64,000 nt of DNA from Warburgia ugandensis (taxonomy: Eukaryota; Streptophyta; Magnoliopsida; Canellales; Canellaceae). A program made the position numbers and the translations under genes. Below, piece after piece: positions 11,875 to 25,309 of the stretch (position 1 is its first letter; every line of letters starts with the position of its first letter). The notes below the pieces were generated by a model, which saw only the letters and a list, made by a program, of their open reading frames with translations, searched no databases and had not been told where the DNA came from. The stretch is taken from NCBI GenBank assembly GCA_035236585.1, contig CP141128.1:22659618-22723617 (forward strand), in the 5' to 3' direction.

Positions 11875-14800
11875 TGTGGTAACTCGGGTTTTTAAAATAC
11901 ATTTTCATTATTTATTCTCAAATGGCGATCAACCAATTTTGCAAACATTTTGAAAACTTAAGCAGTGGAAATTTTTTTCTTTGAAAATCTTTTCAGAAAA
12001 TCGGAATGCCACCTTTCACTCACATATACATACATAATTTTTTGTATACAACATATGTTTCCAAAGAAACTCATTTTATTAAATTTGTAGGATCGATCCA
12101 GTGGTTCACATACACAACCCCTTTATTACATCATATGTCCAAAATACACAAATCAAAATACAATCCAATCATTTTCATAATAGTACATAGTCTTGATCAA
12201 CAGTATAGTCTTAGTCTTCCCATGTCGTATCCCTCCATTATTTTCTTTTTGTATCTAAGATATTGTAAACATTCAAACATTTACAATATCTCAGCAATAT
12301 ATGCTTAGTAGGTGATTCAAGAACATATGGAATCGTATAATTCAAAAGTACAATATTCATAATCATCATATTGTATACAAATCACATAATTCAATTTCCA
12401 AGAACCATACCATATATGATCATTCTATCATATAATTTATCATGTAACATCTACTATGATAATTCTAAACCACTCACCATTATATTATATGTATATATTT
12501 ATACAGTAAAAAACTGTGAAAATAGTCAATATCTCAAACATCAATAATCATACTCAAATATACTGAGTTGATAAATTATCCAAACTTTTACTGGGAAAAT
12601 ACTCCCTCATTGTTGCAGTATTGGCATCTCACTTTGCCAAGCATCAAAATGCAAAATACTCGAGGACTACCATGTTGTAGTTTGATCTATACTAATGCGC
12701 TCAGATAACTGCCCTGTTCACCACTAATACCACGATGGAAAATATTGTGTGCCACTGCCCGTATAGGGAGATGGGACTTTCACAGTGGGACCTTTCCATA
12801 ATTGCCCCACCAGACTTTTAGCCTCTCTTTGGGCAAGGCATCATAATATCATCAAATTTTGGGAAGCGGGTGGCCAAACCCTCATAGCTTCCCTAACATA
12901 GCATCCCTATGCCTATGCCTATTTAAAACAAAACCACAAGCCTCCATGTTTGTATCTGAAATACTTCTTATACATCTCAGATGATCTGTCTACTTATATT
13001 ACCATCGTCGTATTCAATATCCTCATACTAAGGATATAATTTTATTTCTTGATTTAGGGATCCTCATTTACAATGAATGATACCCATATTCATATAAGTT
13101 TAGAGATTAATCATTTATTGTAAATTATCCCCATTTCCTTTAATTTGGTATTCATATACCAAATGTTATTAAGTGTACGGATACTCATTCGATACAAATT
13201 ATATCCATTATTATTATGTTCTTATCTAAGTTTACGGGTGATCATAAATGACACCCAGGTATTTATTAAGTATTCCATATAATTTCAACAGTTATCTCTA
13301 TCTCATATACATGAATTATGATTCAAATGTAACTAAGCATATTATCATTCCTAAGCATTATAATCTCTATGTATAACAACAATTCCATAGACTATAGGTC
13401 TTGTATTCTTAAAGTTCCACCTACCATCATCTAGTGATCCATCCCTTCAGATCCTCCATAATTGACATATGTAATCTGTAAATACATACATACTGTCATT
13501 ATTTGTACAATTTTGGATAATCTCATATTTATTTTTCTTATCTAATCTTATTCTTTGATATAAAGGATCTAGATTTTTCATGTGTTCCTATCATCCATAC
13601 AATCTATCATCGTCAGATAGTGTTTATCCCATTGATCAATAGATCTGATAGTTCGAATGATTTTCTAATATTTTAGATCCAAGTATTTTCTATCTCTAAA
13701 TCTTTGTGTGTCCATCTCTTTGATTTTGATCTTTCATTTTGATCAACAATTTATACTTGTTGATAAAGATCAAGGGCCTATATATTCTATCATTTAGTTC
13801 TTCTTTGATCTAAGTTCAGTTATTTGATCATCCCTAAGAAGGATGATCATGGTTCTCTTCCTTGAATCATATTTGATCAAGGGTTCAGATCATCCATTCT
13901 ATTTGATCTAAATTGCAAGCAATATATATATATCATACATCAAAAAGTATTTATTTGTTTTATTGTTCTTAATCATTCAAGATCCCATGGATCTTGTTTG
14001 ATCATCCTTATCTTACTTACAACATTTATTAGGATTAGATAATTCACTAACCTTTTATGCTCTTATTATTATTATTATTATTCAATCAGTTAATGTTTTA
14101 CTTGTTGAAGATGGCTTATTTCATCCTAAGCCTAGACAACTCCTCTTATTTCCAATTGGCTAAGGCTTACTAGCTAAATGGTTGAACACAAAGTGGTTAC
14201 TTCAATCCTCATGTAAGGAGGTGTTTAGACCTCACAAACATCACCAGAAGGTAGGGGAAGAGCGAGCCTCTATTAGATAACTCCCTTAACCACCATGTTC
14301 AACATTCACTAGAGTGACCTTAGCTCAACCTTTCATAAGGTTCCTATGAGAATTTTAACCCTAAGTACTCTTTCTAATTGATTTTAATTAAATCTATGAA
14401 TATTTAAAATGTCGTTCATGGGGTTTATTATTCTTCTAGTTTGGGGCGAGGATTTGATAATCCTTATATTGTTCTACTAGCTATAGCCCTTACTATCATT
14501 AAGTCCACGTCATTCATTGCATGTAAATGTCCTTCAACTCTATTTTTCATTTAATTACATTTTCAATGTAATTTACATAACATAAGCATTAAAGCATAAA
14601 TAAATAAACAAATATGTAAATCTAACAATTAAATGTACTAAGCAATAAAATACATTTACAATATCAATAATTCAAATGAAGATTTAGCATGGCATAACTA
14701 TTCATTATGATCCAACTGTCATATTCATTTTTCATCCCATTTAGGGTTTACATCTTGATCTTTCATTTTCCTTTAGATCTAATACATTTTCTTAATGTGA

Positions 14801-17214
14801 TTTTATCACTGGATCATTGATACATCATCTCATCAAATGATCTGATTCTTCTTGCTCCAACCGATCAAGAAGATCTTAAGCCATTTTATCCAATTTAAGG
14901 GCATAGATCTTAATCTATCCCAAATTATCATCATTAAGCCCATCAATCCATATGATCTTAACTTTATATCATCATCCAAATACATCCACACCATCCAATC
15001 ATCCTTGATCAAACTGATCAAGGAGATTACCATTCACTTTTATGGATTTTACTACTTTTAAGGGTCAAAATCTTAAGATCTGGAAAATAAATTACATCCA
15101 ACCATTTAATTATTGTAATTATACATTTAGATCATCATATAAACTATATTAAAAATTTTTATCATGCTTGACTAATCAGATCATGAAGATCCATGCTCAT
15201 TTTTATGATTTTTCTTCTTTTGAAGCTTTATCTCTTAATTAGACATAGATTAGTCACTTCTAACCATTAATTCCATGTTCTAGAATCACAAGATCATCAG
15301 TGGATCAGAATTATAAAGTAAGATCATTCCAAATTTCACTAATCATAGGAATTAGTATTACTTTTCTTTATTAACAGAATTTTACATGCATCAAAACATA
15401 AATTTTCTGAGTTTAGTACCTTAAACAAGTAATAAGGAATCTATAGCAACTTTTAGATCTATAATCATAACTAAATTGAGCTCTTAATTGAAGAAATAAG
15501 ATTTCAATACAAATTTTGGATGGCTTAGATCTAATCTGGGCATACTGGGTGCGGGGATGACCAGCGCCTTATGTCTCCACCAAGAAGACGCAAGTAGCAT
15601 TGTCCTCACATCACTTGGCAGCTCACACGTGAACACACACGTAGGGGCTGCCCATGGGGAGCATCCATGCTTGCATTCTACTCGAGCATTCTGGGATCCG
15701 ATCTATTGAGATGGGTTCAGACGGTCTGATCTGGACTATCGGATCAAGCTTTCTCCCAACCTCCCAGATCTAAAGACATCAAGGGTTAAGATTTCTCACC
15801 TTAAGTTTTTGGGCCCCAGGGGTCTATCCAATGGCTTAGAAGTTTAATCTAAGTTGTGAATGGATGGGATCTCAACCCTAATGCTAGATCCGTCGTTCCT
15901 GACAGATCAACGATTGGGGAGATCACCTGGATGATGGATTACCTAAGGGAGGTGCTAGAAACTACAAATGATTTACCAAAATGATCGGAGGAGGGGGTTT
16001 AGGTTTACCTGGGATGGTCTGGTGAAGCGAAGTTCATTGGAGAGAGAGATAACACTGAAAAATCAAGATAACTAGAAATAACCTTAAATGTAGGAGAAAT
16101 ACATGCAGTCCTTGATTTCTTCGATGAAGTTGTCGAATGAGGAGAGAAACCATGGGGGAAACACATGCCACCCCATTCTGAATATATTTAATGGTGTAAG
16201 ATCACCTTTTAATGGCCAGTTTTTCCGGAATAATTTAAAATTTTCACTAGAGATGGTACCCTAGCCATGCTTGACTTTTGTTTTGAGTTTCCGATGATAC
16301 CAACTATTATATCATCATTGAACCTTAGGGCTTTTGTATACCAGCCTTGTTGGACTGGATAAGTCGGTTAATATCTAGAACTAAGGTTTGGAATGCCATG
16401 CCTAATTGAATTAGGGTTTCTTGGATAGAAACTGTAGCTGATTTGGGGTGACACATCTGTGGACGCCCCCGATGCAGACACGGGGTTGTCTTCCCAGGTG
16501 AGTGTGGGGACAGGCCCCCAAAGAAAGAGAGATAGAGGGAAAATTTGAGAAAGATGGGAGAGATTTTGGAGCTAGGATTTCAGGAGATTCTAGGGCACCT
16601 TGTGGGGGATTTTTAGGAAAATTTTTGGGAAATTTTATAGGCTATTTATTGGGATTTTTGAATTTTCTATGATTATATGTCATAATTATGTTTCATTTCT
16701 TTTATTATTAAATTGTCATTGGATTCCCACTACCACCTCCTTCTTCACTAGCAGCTAATAGTGGTTTGACTCATGATGGTGGTCTTCTAGACTGTTGGCC
16801 CCACATAGTTGAGAAAAGATCGATTTGCCCTTTTTATTTCTAAAATGGAGAAAAATAAGGTTTATTCCTATGAACTCGGAATTGAGCATACTTAATGTCG
16901 TTTCGATCGATTTTTTTAGTACATTATAAATTTTGTTGTCTTAGGTCTCGGTTATGAGTAAAATTACCATTTTGTCCTTTTATTCATAAAAATAGAGAAA
17001 AATAAGGATTTTTCATCCAGACTCAAAATTTGACGTACTTAAAGTCATTTTGATTCGTTTTTCAAGTACATTACAAATATCCAACTTTTAAATCTTGATT
17101 TTATTTTTATAAAAATGAATTCTCCTAGAACTCAAAGTTCCAATTCCACTTTTAGAATTTCTATTTTTAATTTTTAATAATTCAAATATATTCATAAAAA
17201 TTGGGGTTATTACA
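11875..17214 (-). repeat. N1 5' LTR
   Basis: 5340 bp, the longest LTR copy in the window, beginning tgtggtaactcggg and ending ggttattaca. It aligns with 3956-8819. The middle (14090-14640) is nearly identical to its partner while the outer parts and the GC-rich zone (15540-15750) differ much more. No credible gene inside. Confidence 0.9.
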
Positions 17215-17219
17215 AGCAC
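17215..17219. repeat. target-site duplication of N1, right copy
   Basis: agcac directly after the LTR terminus, identical to 3951-3955. Confidence 0.9.
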
Positions 17220-18012
17220 ATCCATAAAATTGCAAAGGAAGTGCTTGGTGTGATTTTAAGTCTCAACCCACAAGCACATGAATTAGCTATAGTGATTTAT
17301 GTAAGGAGGTTGATCCCACAGGAAATGGAACGAATGTGGTATTAGTGGTCCTCTTAGATTATTCAACCTAGCTAAATATAGTGAAATCATTTTTCCTAAA
17401 CTAAAAATGGAAGATTGACCCAAGAAAGATGCTAAAACCAAAATATGTTAAACTTAACAACTTTCCTAAAAACCCACGCTTTCTAAAAATAAATCTTTAC
17501 CAAATTTATAACTTCTTAAAAATGAAATTTAACAACTTTTGTAAGGAAACAAATCAATTGCTTTCCTGAACTAAGAATTAGAAACTAACTAACATGCAAA
17601 CTTGTAAACAATGGAATCCTAACTAAATTACAACTACATAAGTAAAACTAAAAGAAGACAATCACTAATCGAGTAAACAAAGGAGAACCATGCATGATTC
17701 AATGGGTAGGAATGGGCCTACTTCATTAATTAAAAAACCCAACACATTCAATATAACTCAATCATTGACTAAGTAATCTAACACTCTAATTGGGTCCTTC
17801 AAAATAAGCAAACATGAAGTATAGAGGGCTGGAAATTAAACATAAACAACCCATAAAAAATTCCAACTGAACGCTATTTTGATCGTTCAATTAATGGGAC
17901 ATGGAAAACAACCAACTAAGCACTTCTAATGAAATCAAACAATCAAGAATTAAGAACACTAACTATTGGATACATGAATGAACCAAAGTAACATCCATTA
18001 ACATAGTAAGAA
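17220..18012 (-). mobile_element. Athila/Tat-type leader fragment (piece A, left part)
   Basis: Non-coding AT-rich DNA. From about 17350 it aligns with 29220-29858, which lies upstream of a recognisable minus-strand Athila-type gag (27713-28740). Shared stretches include 'tagattatt', 'ggaagatt' and the 'cattgactaagtaatctaaca' area. Bases 17220-17345 contain the 'gttgatcccacagga' phrase and have no counterpart in the other copies. No gene seen. Confidence 0.55.
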
Positions 18013-19285
18013 CTTTTTGTCTTCTAATATAAAAAGTCAAAAACTTTTACTAAATCCTAAAAAAATATGATTAATCTTATAATTACCTCGAATTAGCCTC
18101 TAAACCTAAAAAACATCTAATTTTTTGTCTTTTAAGTTCGAAATGGATGTGTTGTAATTTTTAGGTTGAAAAGCCTAATTTACTCCTATCAGTTATAACA
18201 CATTGGCAACTAATTGAATTGTTTTTTTTTTTTTATGCAAAATTAAGCATTTATTAGACCACCAAACTTGCATTTTACTAGTCTCAAACAAAAACACGCA
18301 AAAGTTATTTTACAAAAATGGATACAAAGTGCCACCTACTCACTATTGTATTTAACACATGCAACAAGCCCTTGAAGTCCTAGTGGACAAGTTAGGACTC
18401 GTGAGGGCTTGTGATAAATATACCCACAAAATATCTTAAGGTTGAGTCCACTATTTTATCTAAAAGAATCCTCATTCATTAATACTCTACTAGTTTTTTC
18501 ACAACTTAGTGGAGATGACTGACAATTCTATAAGTTATACACATACTGAGGACATTTTATTCTACTTATTTCCTAGAATGCAAGTGTGTGTATAGCCACA
18601 TAAGTCACGACTTTTGATTAAATATGCTTGAATTCCTTTAGAAATATGTTTGACCTCAAATCCTCATGGCTATACTCTCAGAAGTGAAGCTCTCAAATAA
18701 GGGTTGAACATATTCCTTTCATTATGTGACCTAATCCAACAAGGCTAATTGTCTACATAAATTTTTAAGTGCTAAAGAGATAAAGGAAAGTGAACTGTAA
18801 GAGTGGATGTTATCACCAAGAATAGTACGGGTAGTTTACCTTAAGCCCTTCTTGTTATATCCTTTTTAAGGCTGTGTCGCGCCTAAGTCCACAAAAATGG
18901 GATAAAATGTAGGCTTGGAATAGGTCTAGAGAAGAACGGTACAAGGGTTTCAAAGGTTCAACATTGGGCAAAAGTCTTCTTTTGAGTGTTGGACTTTTTA
19001 TTTGACAGAAGTGAATAACTTTTATACTCTTATCTTTCAAATTTTCTCCTCAAATTTTTGATATTTTTTTCTTTTCACTTTTTCTTTTGAATTTTTTGAA
19101 TGAAAGACTTTTGGCATTTTTCACTTCTTTAAAATTTTGTCCTTTTGAACTTTTCTACTAACTATACTCATTTTGAAAATGGGTAATGGATACTTATTTC
19201 TTGCTTTGTCATGGTTAAGGTAAGAGAGGTTAAGAATGAAAAGGATTAATAATAAGATCAACCCAAAACAATAACACAGTAAGAA
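18013..19285 (-). repeat. LTR-like repeat A1 inside the Athila-type leader
   Basis: About 1.27 kb interrupting leader sequence that is contiguous in the copy at 29859. Its first 770 bp (18017-18787) are repeated at 20909-21667 with roughly 3-4% differences by hand count, and the whole block resembles 56230-57540. It is bracketed by near-identical 14-mers (aacatagtaagaac and aacacagtaagaac). It is probably an LTR or part of one, although clean TG/CA ends and a 5-bp duplication were not found. Confidence 0.5.
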
Positions 19286-20908
19286 CATACATGTAATCCA
19301 AATATGAAATTTGTGTTTTATGACAATGAATGCTACTTGATCTTAAACAACCCAAAACTACATGCTAACCACTCTTTAATCATCTAACATCAATCCCAAG
19401 CAAGAATTCATTAAGACCAATGGAAAATCCACTAGAATGTAAAGGAAAAGTTTGAGGAAACATAAGAAAAGCAAGAAAGAAATCAATGGAATCAAAGGAG
19501 ACCTAATGGCAATGAAAAAGCAAAGTAAAGAATGTATTCAGGGTGACATTCCCTTGGATATCATGTCAAGAGGAAAATAATCTTGGATCTAAGTTACAAG
19601 ATGCAAAAGAATGGAAAGGCAAGGCAACAACTTTCTAAGCATGAAACTAAAAAAGATTCAAAAGAAATGAAGATTAAAAGATGAGAAACTAACCACTAAT
19701 AAATAACTAGAGGACAAAGGCTTGAAATCATGCATGGAACACTAAGAGAAGATGGAAGGCACCCAAGGAGAAGATTGTTGAATGCAAAAAGGTAATGGAA
19801 GAAGTGAAGCAAAAGGACACCTCTCTCTATGGAATAAGGATTCTTTTTCTATCCACAAAATGTTGTCTTCTTTGAATCCTTTTAAGCTCTTTTATATTTT
19901 GTTTCCTAAGTTTCTAAGGTAACTTAAAGTAAAATAGGGTGTGGGTGAAAAGGAAAGGGAATTGCATGGCTATGATTAAATATAGGAGTGGCTTGGTAGG
20001 GTTTTTCAAAAACGAAATCAATTGGCCAAGCTGGAAACGATTAAGGTGGGAGACGCCACTTTTTTAGGAGGCATATCCCCTTGAAAAATTCTTTGAAGCA
20101 CCCTTTAATATGGTAAGTTGGTTGGGGAGATGAGGTATGGAAGAGAGGTGAGGTGGAGTGTAAAAAATGGTAATTGGTTGAGCCAGAGAGAAATAAGGAG
20201 GGTAGTGGAGTGGAAAGAGATGATTGGTTAGGTAGTTTCCTAAGAAGTAAGGATTGGTTGGATGGTTCAAATATAAGTTTAGGAAGGTGGGAGAGTCTTT
20301 GAAGGATAGGACTCTTGAATGGAAACTAAAATTCATTGTGCCCCTTAGTGGTGAGGTGGAACATGAAAAAAATGTGAAAAAACAATAAAAAAGGAGAGTT
20401 ATCATCCTATTGGTCCACATGCTACCTTATCCTAGTGGATCTTTCCTCAATTATGTTCAAAATATCCCCTTAAATCCCAGGGATAATTCTTTGAATTCTC
20501 CTCCATTCATGGCCTTTCATGTAGCTTGGCTCATATCGCTCAATGGCTAACTTTGAGAGCTCTATTGGCTTGGCTCCATTTGGATTAGATGGATACCTTG
20601 GCTTAGCTGGGTGGCTCGAGTCCTTGGCTTTGGTGGTTGGCTAGGTTCCTTAGCTGTCACCTTGTTCATGGCTTGAATATGGCGAAGTAGGTTAAGTAAC
20701 ACCCATGCAAAGGTGGACTTTGCATGGCCTATGCATGGGGCCACTTTAGCCATCTTTGACTCCTATTCTAGCTTCAAGTAATCACAAGATGATATAGACC
20801 CTTGATCTCATGTTGAATGGATGAATTTGAAGATTTTACTTGATCTTTTGATCTTGATCCATAATTTTTACCACGATCAATTTCGGTCGTCGAATTATCA
20901 TGTCACAC
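19286..20908 (-). mobile_element. Athila/Tat-type leader fragment (piece A, right part)
   Basis: Aligns with 29859-31480 and in part with 38896-40624 and 44880-45090. It contains many A-rich runs, then a zone of 'ggct' phrases (20520-20760: 'cttggctt', 'gcatggcc'). The longest frame (20064-20420, minus, 118 codons) is not conserved in the related copy near 30650-30960 and is rejected as a gene. Confidence 0.55.
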
Positions 20909-21667
20909 TTCCTATAAAAAGTGAATTTTTTTTACTAAATCCTAAAAAAATATGATTAATCTTATAATTACCTTGAATTAGCCTCTAAACCTAAAAAGCA
21001 TCTAATTTTTTGTCTTTTAAGTTCGAAATGGATGTGTTGTAATTTTTAGGTCAAAAAGCCTAATTTACTCCTATCAGTTATAATACATTGGTAACTAATT
21101 GAATAGTTTTTTTTATGCAAAATTAAACATTTATTAGACCACCAAACTAGCATTTTAGTAGTCTCAAACAAAAGTACGCAAAAATTATTTTACAAAAATG
21201 GATACAAAGTGCCGCCTACTCACTACTGTATTTAACACATGCAACAAGCCCTTGAAGTCCTAGTGGACAAGTTAGGACTCGTGAGGGCTTGTGATAAATA
21301 TACCCACAAAATATCTTAAGGTTAAGTCCACTATTTTATCTAAAAGAATCCACATTCATTAATACTCTACTAGTTTTTCACAACTTAGTGGAGATGACTG
21401 ACAATTCTATAAATTATACACATACTAAGGACATTTTATTCTACTTATTTCCTAGAATCCAAGTGTCTGTACAGCCACATAAGTCATGACTTTTGATTAA
21501 ATATGCTTGAATTCCTTTAGAAATATGTCTGACCTCAAATCCTCATGGCTATACTCTCCGAAGTGAAGCTCTCAAATAAGGGTTGAACATATTCCTTTCA
21601 TTATGTGACCTAATCCAACAAGGCTAATTGTGTACATAAATTTTTAAGTGCTAAAGAGATAAAGGAA
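20909..21667 (-). repeat. LTR-like repeat A2, cut by T2
   Basis: About 760 bp nearly identical to 18017-18787. It ends abruptly at 21667, where the sequence changes to the T2 LTR. The corresponding place in A1 continues for another 490 bp. Confidence 0.6.
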
Positions 21668-24125
21668 TCCAACAAGACTAGAATCACCCAAAACGGAGTT
21701 AAAATGAGCATGTTATGGCCCTTTGAAGTTCAAGGGAAAAATTGTAATTTAATTTCAAAACGGGTTTGGCCAGAGAAAACAGGGACCCATTTTGATACAG
21801 GCACCCCTCTTCTTCCCAAATCTACTGGAGGGTTCTAGAATGGCGGTGTGCAGGGGAGAAACCACTACCATTCTGGAGGTTTCTCCACTGCCATTCCATG
21901 GTGGTAGAAAACCCCCTCTAGAACCCTCTGAAACCTTTATAAATAGAGCTTTTGGGTGCCTCCAATTGCAGCCCAAAACCCTGTGAAAAACCCATCTGGG
22001 AGAAGCAGGCAAGAGGAGAAAACATGGAAAATACCCGACCACGAACTAGGTACGCGTTAAACCACTCCAAACCCATCTCCCCCTTAGTCCTAGGATAAAT
22101 TTTCCTAAGTTTTTGCATGAAAAACCATGCAAAACGGGGCTCTAGGGAGCCACAACAAACCCAGGGAAGGTGCCTAGGGCGTATTGGTGCGACAAGGTCG
22201 AACTAGGGCATCACAAGGATGCCCATGTCACTACGGGACGAAAATGCGCTATGTGCTTTGAGGAAACCCGATGGGTGCATTCATGGATGTGCTCGCAATT
22301 GAGAAAGACGGGCGAAAGCCTAATTCATAGGTAGATGTGCCTGGTAGGGCGCGCGCCGCTAACGTGGGATGCGTTAGCGTCCCGGGCTCCCATCTCGTAT
22401 GGGCCTTCTATGTATTCTGAATACTAAAATGCCCATAACTTGAGTTCTAGAACTCTAATTGAGGCTCTGCGAAAGGTGTTGTGTCCGTATCGGCAGCGCA
22501 GACACACCCAAACCATAAAATACCTAATCAAGCCCCTATATAAGGCTAGAATGACCCTTAAAACATGATAGTGATGCGAGGCCACTAAACCTTTACAAAC
22601 CTGACTATACCAAGGCCCAGTTAGGGACCTTAGGAGGCCCTTAGGCATGGGAATGAACCCTTAATGCCTAAGTAGTGAGGTAAACTGGTATAGAACCTAT
22701 AGAAATAGGCCAAGCTAACCTTTTTCCCCTAAACCATGTCCAGGAACGTACGAGGACAAGGAGATTAGTGCGATCAAAATAGGTAGATGTTCTATCACTA
22801 TTAGACTTTTAAAAAGAACCCATGATGCTTTGAGAATGCATGTTTTGAGTCATGATTACCTTTCAAATATCATATAAACTTATGTTACGTCCTTATGCAC
22901 ATGACCTGTTTAGCATGAAGTGATTTCATAAATGAACTTGGCGTGCATATGAAAAATACATTGTGCATATATTGCCAAGACATGTGTTACATGCATAGAC
23001 ATGTTTTGAAAAAGGATTCTTGTTTGCATGATAAGTATAGCCTTGGTCGATGAGGGCGGGCCAGAGAGAGCTGACAGTCTTCTAGGTTGGCAGACTTTTC
23101 GACAGGGTTATGACTTTGAAGGTGATACTAGCATGAGCAGATTTTATGCATTGCATGCATGTTTTGCAACTGATTGCATAAATTGCATGATTTGAGATGA
23201 TTGAACTTTGGCTTTATCTTTAGATGCTTTTGGGCTAGTAGGCTTGTGGGAGCTATGCCAAGAGGTTCGGAGTGGCCTCCCAACCTCTACCACTATAGGT
23301 GGAAAGGGTGCCACACCAAAAAGGCATGTCCTTACTTCGATTGCTGAGTGGTACCGAGGACTACCACTGGTGTCACAGCACCCGATCGAAGTGTCATATG
23401 CCCCATGGAGGCTATAACCACGTGTCCCCAGGTACCCGGGGACCACACGGCAATGAGGTAGTGGGCATAGTGTGCCTATGTTTTTGAGGATTTACTTGCA
23501 TTGCATATGGCATAACATGAGGGTGGTCAACCATACCATAGATCCATGAGTTCGATTCAGTTGAGCATCTTATGCATATCATAGTATATTTTCATGATAT
23601 CTATGTTACTTTCGACTTGGATTATGCGATTCGTTAAGTCGTCAGTATTCTATTTTGACAATGGCATTTTAATATCGATATTGAACATGAGTGTTCATAC
23701 ATGCACATGGTTTAAAGAACATATGGTTTTAAACATAGCATGTCTGAGTATAGTGTATACTCACCCAATCCTTAACATTTTTTAGATACAAGTAAATAAT
23801 TAAGGACAGGATATACTCGTGACAGACCCGCAACAGAGAACATCCGAATTAGGTACAGGTAAGTAAACCCCTACCTTATCTTTCAGTGAATGTTACTTGA
23901 TTGTAGTTACTCTCTGTAGCTGAGGCTGTGACTAACACTTTCTTGGGAATAGAGTTGATTTAAAACTATGCCATGGCGATATGATTTGAAAATGTGTTTT
24001 GACACTCGGGGTTTTATATGAAAGATTGCTTTCCAAAACAAAAAGATTTTCATGCATTTCATATTTCTAAAGCAAGAGCTCGCTTTTTTATGAAATTTGC
24101 ATCATATAAAACCCGGGTCATCACA
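21668..24125 (+). repeat. T2 5' LTR (partial)
   Basis: Ends aaacccgggtcatcaca just before the primer site. It aligns in reverse with the solo LTR 60019-62925: shared landmarks are 'aaaacggagttaaaatgagca', the tract around 'aaaggtgttgtgtcc' and the '...gatgagggcgggcc' phrase. Contains a GC-rich zone (22140-22400) with a hairpin at 22357-22379. Frames within it are not genes. Confidence 0.85.
22357..22379. other. perfect 8-bp hairpin in the T2 LTR
   Basis: cgctaacg and cgttagcg flank a 7-base loop in a CpG-rich setting. Could be a chance palindrome, an RNA hairpin or a protein site. No function can be assigned. Confidence 0.5.
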
Positions 24126-24127
24126 GT

Positions 24128-24139
24128 TGGTATCAGAGC
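24128..24139 (+). other. T2 primer binding site
   Basis: TGGTATCAGAGC two bases after the LTR end, complementary to initiator tRNA-Met. The same site and spacing occur in N1 and N2. Confidence 0.9.
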
Positions 24140-24266
24140 GCGGTTTGACGTTACTCACAGCCCAGTTATGAGAAGAATAACTTATAATTAAGTATCATCC
24201 ATGAAAGATTAAGGGGTAATAGGATAACACATACTAAGGTCTTGTGAATTACCTTGTGATTTACAG

Positions 24267-25260
24267 ATGCCTAGAAAGAAAGTAAGCAATGCTCCAAGAC
24301 CTGAAGCCCCACCAGTAGACTCCACTGGGTCGGGCAATGGGATGGCTGAATTGTTCCAGCAATTCCTACAGCATATGGGACAATACATGAGTAATCAACA
24401 AACCCAAACCCCTACCACACGAGATCCTTCCCCTGATAAAGCAATAGATAGGATTGAGGTTCAGTTAGAAAGGTTCCAGAAATTAGCTCCCTCATTCACA
24501 AGAGAAGATGAAGCATCTACAGCTGAAAAATGGTTAATTGATATTGAAAAGATATTTAAAACCATGAACATAGCTGAAGAAACAAAAGGTACCCATGGCC
24601 ACGTTTGTGTTTAGGGGAGAGGCTACCTTTTGGTGGGAAATAGCGGAAAGGACTTATTTTGACCAGCAAGAAACAATAGGATGGGAAGAGTTTAGAAAGG
24701 TCTTTAATGACAAATATTATCCTAAACATGTAAGAAAATAGAAGGAAAAGGAATTTATGGACTTAGAACAAGGAAACATGACTGTCCAACAATATAAAAT
24801 TAGATTCATCAGCCTTCGAAGATTTGCACCACATGCTTGTGCTGATGAGGAAGACGCAGTGGAAGGATTTGTAGATGGGCTTAAACCAGGACTCAGGAAC
24901 AGAGTTCTAGGTTTCCAACTTTCCACCGTAGCCAAAGCCGTAGAGATGCCCTCCCTATATGAAAATGATTATCAAAGGAATCAGGCAATGAAGGAAACTA
25001 GGAACATCAACACCATGAGAAATAAAGGAAAGAGACCATTTCAGTCATATGGACCCAGGCCACCTTTCAAGAAGCCGTTTGAAAACAAAGGAAGAAGACC
25101 AAACTGGAAGACATGCCCTAAGTGTAACAGGAATCATTTAGGAAAACCATGTCCCACTTTCAACATCACTTGCTATACTTGTGGAGAATTAGGACATTTT
25201 GCTGGGAATTGTCCTAAAAGGAAAGTTGAAGAGCGTAAAGGAGATCAGGTTCCAAAGTGC
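24267..25260 (+). pseudogene. T2 gag remnant
   Basis: The coding sense starts at an ATG (24267) about 130 bp past the primer site, opening MPRKKVSNAPRP. The capsid-like part includes EKWLIDIEKIF and later MTVQQYKIRFISLRRFAPH, typical of Del/Tekay retrotransposon gag. A CCHC zinc knuckle (CYTCGELGHFAGNC) lies at 25171-25212, preceded by a CPKC motif and a basic stretch. Family role: capsid and RNA packaging. The copy is broken. Confidence 0.85.
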
Positions 25261-25309
25261 CAAGGACGTGTCTTTGCCCTCACTTCCAGTCAAGCCCAGG
25301 CTTCAAATG

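Larger units (their letters stand above)
3956..17214 (-). mobile_element. N1: complete-looking non-autonomous giant-LTR retrotransposon
   Basis: A 13.3-kb minus-strand LTR element: 3' LTR 3956-8819 (4.9 kb), interior 8820-11874 (3.1 kb), 5' LTR 11875-17214 (5.3 kb), with a perfect 5-bp target duplication outside. LTR ends are TG...CA. A primer site complementary to initiator tRNA-Met (11861-11872) and a polypurine tract (from 8820) are in place. The interior holds no gag, protease, RT or integrase, so it fits the large retrotransposon derivative (LARD) class. LTR divergence is uneven, about 3% to over 20% by hand count. At usual plant rates that suggests an age of a few million years, very roughly. 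It looks structurally whole, but it cannot move without enzymes supplied from elsewhere. Confidence 0.85.

Noticed and set aside
20064-20420. 118-codon minus-strand frame
   Set aside because: Lies in the Athila-type leader, and the related copy near 30650-30960 does not keep it.
24126-24141. Possible tRNA-related sequence
   Set aside because: It is a retrotransposon primer site complementary to a tRNA 3' end; no cloverleaf surrounds it. The same holds at 11861 and 47913.
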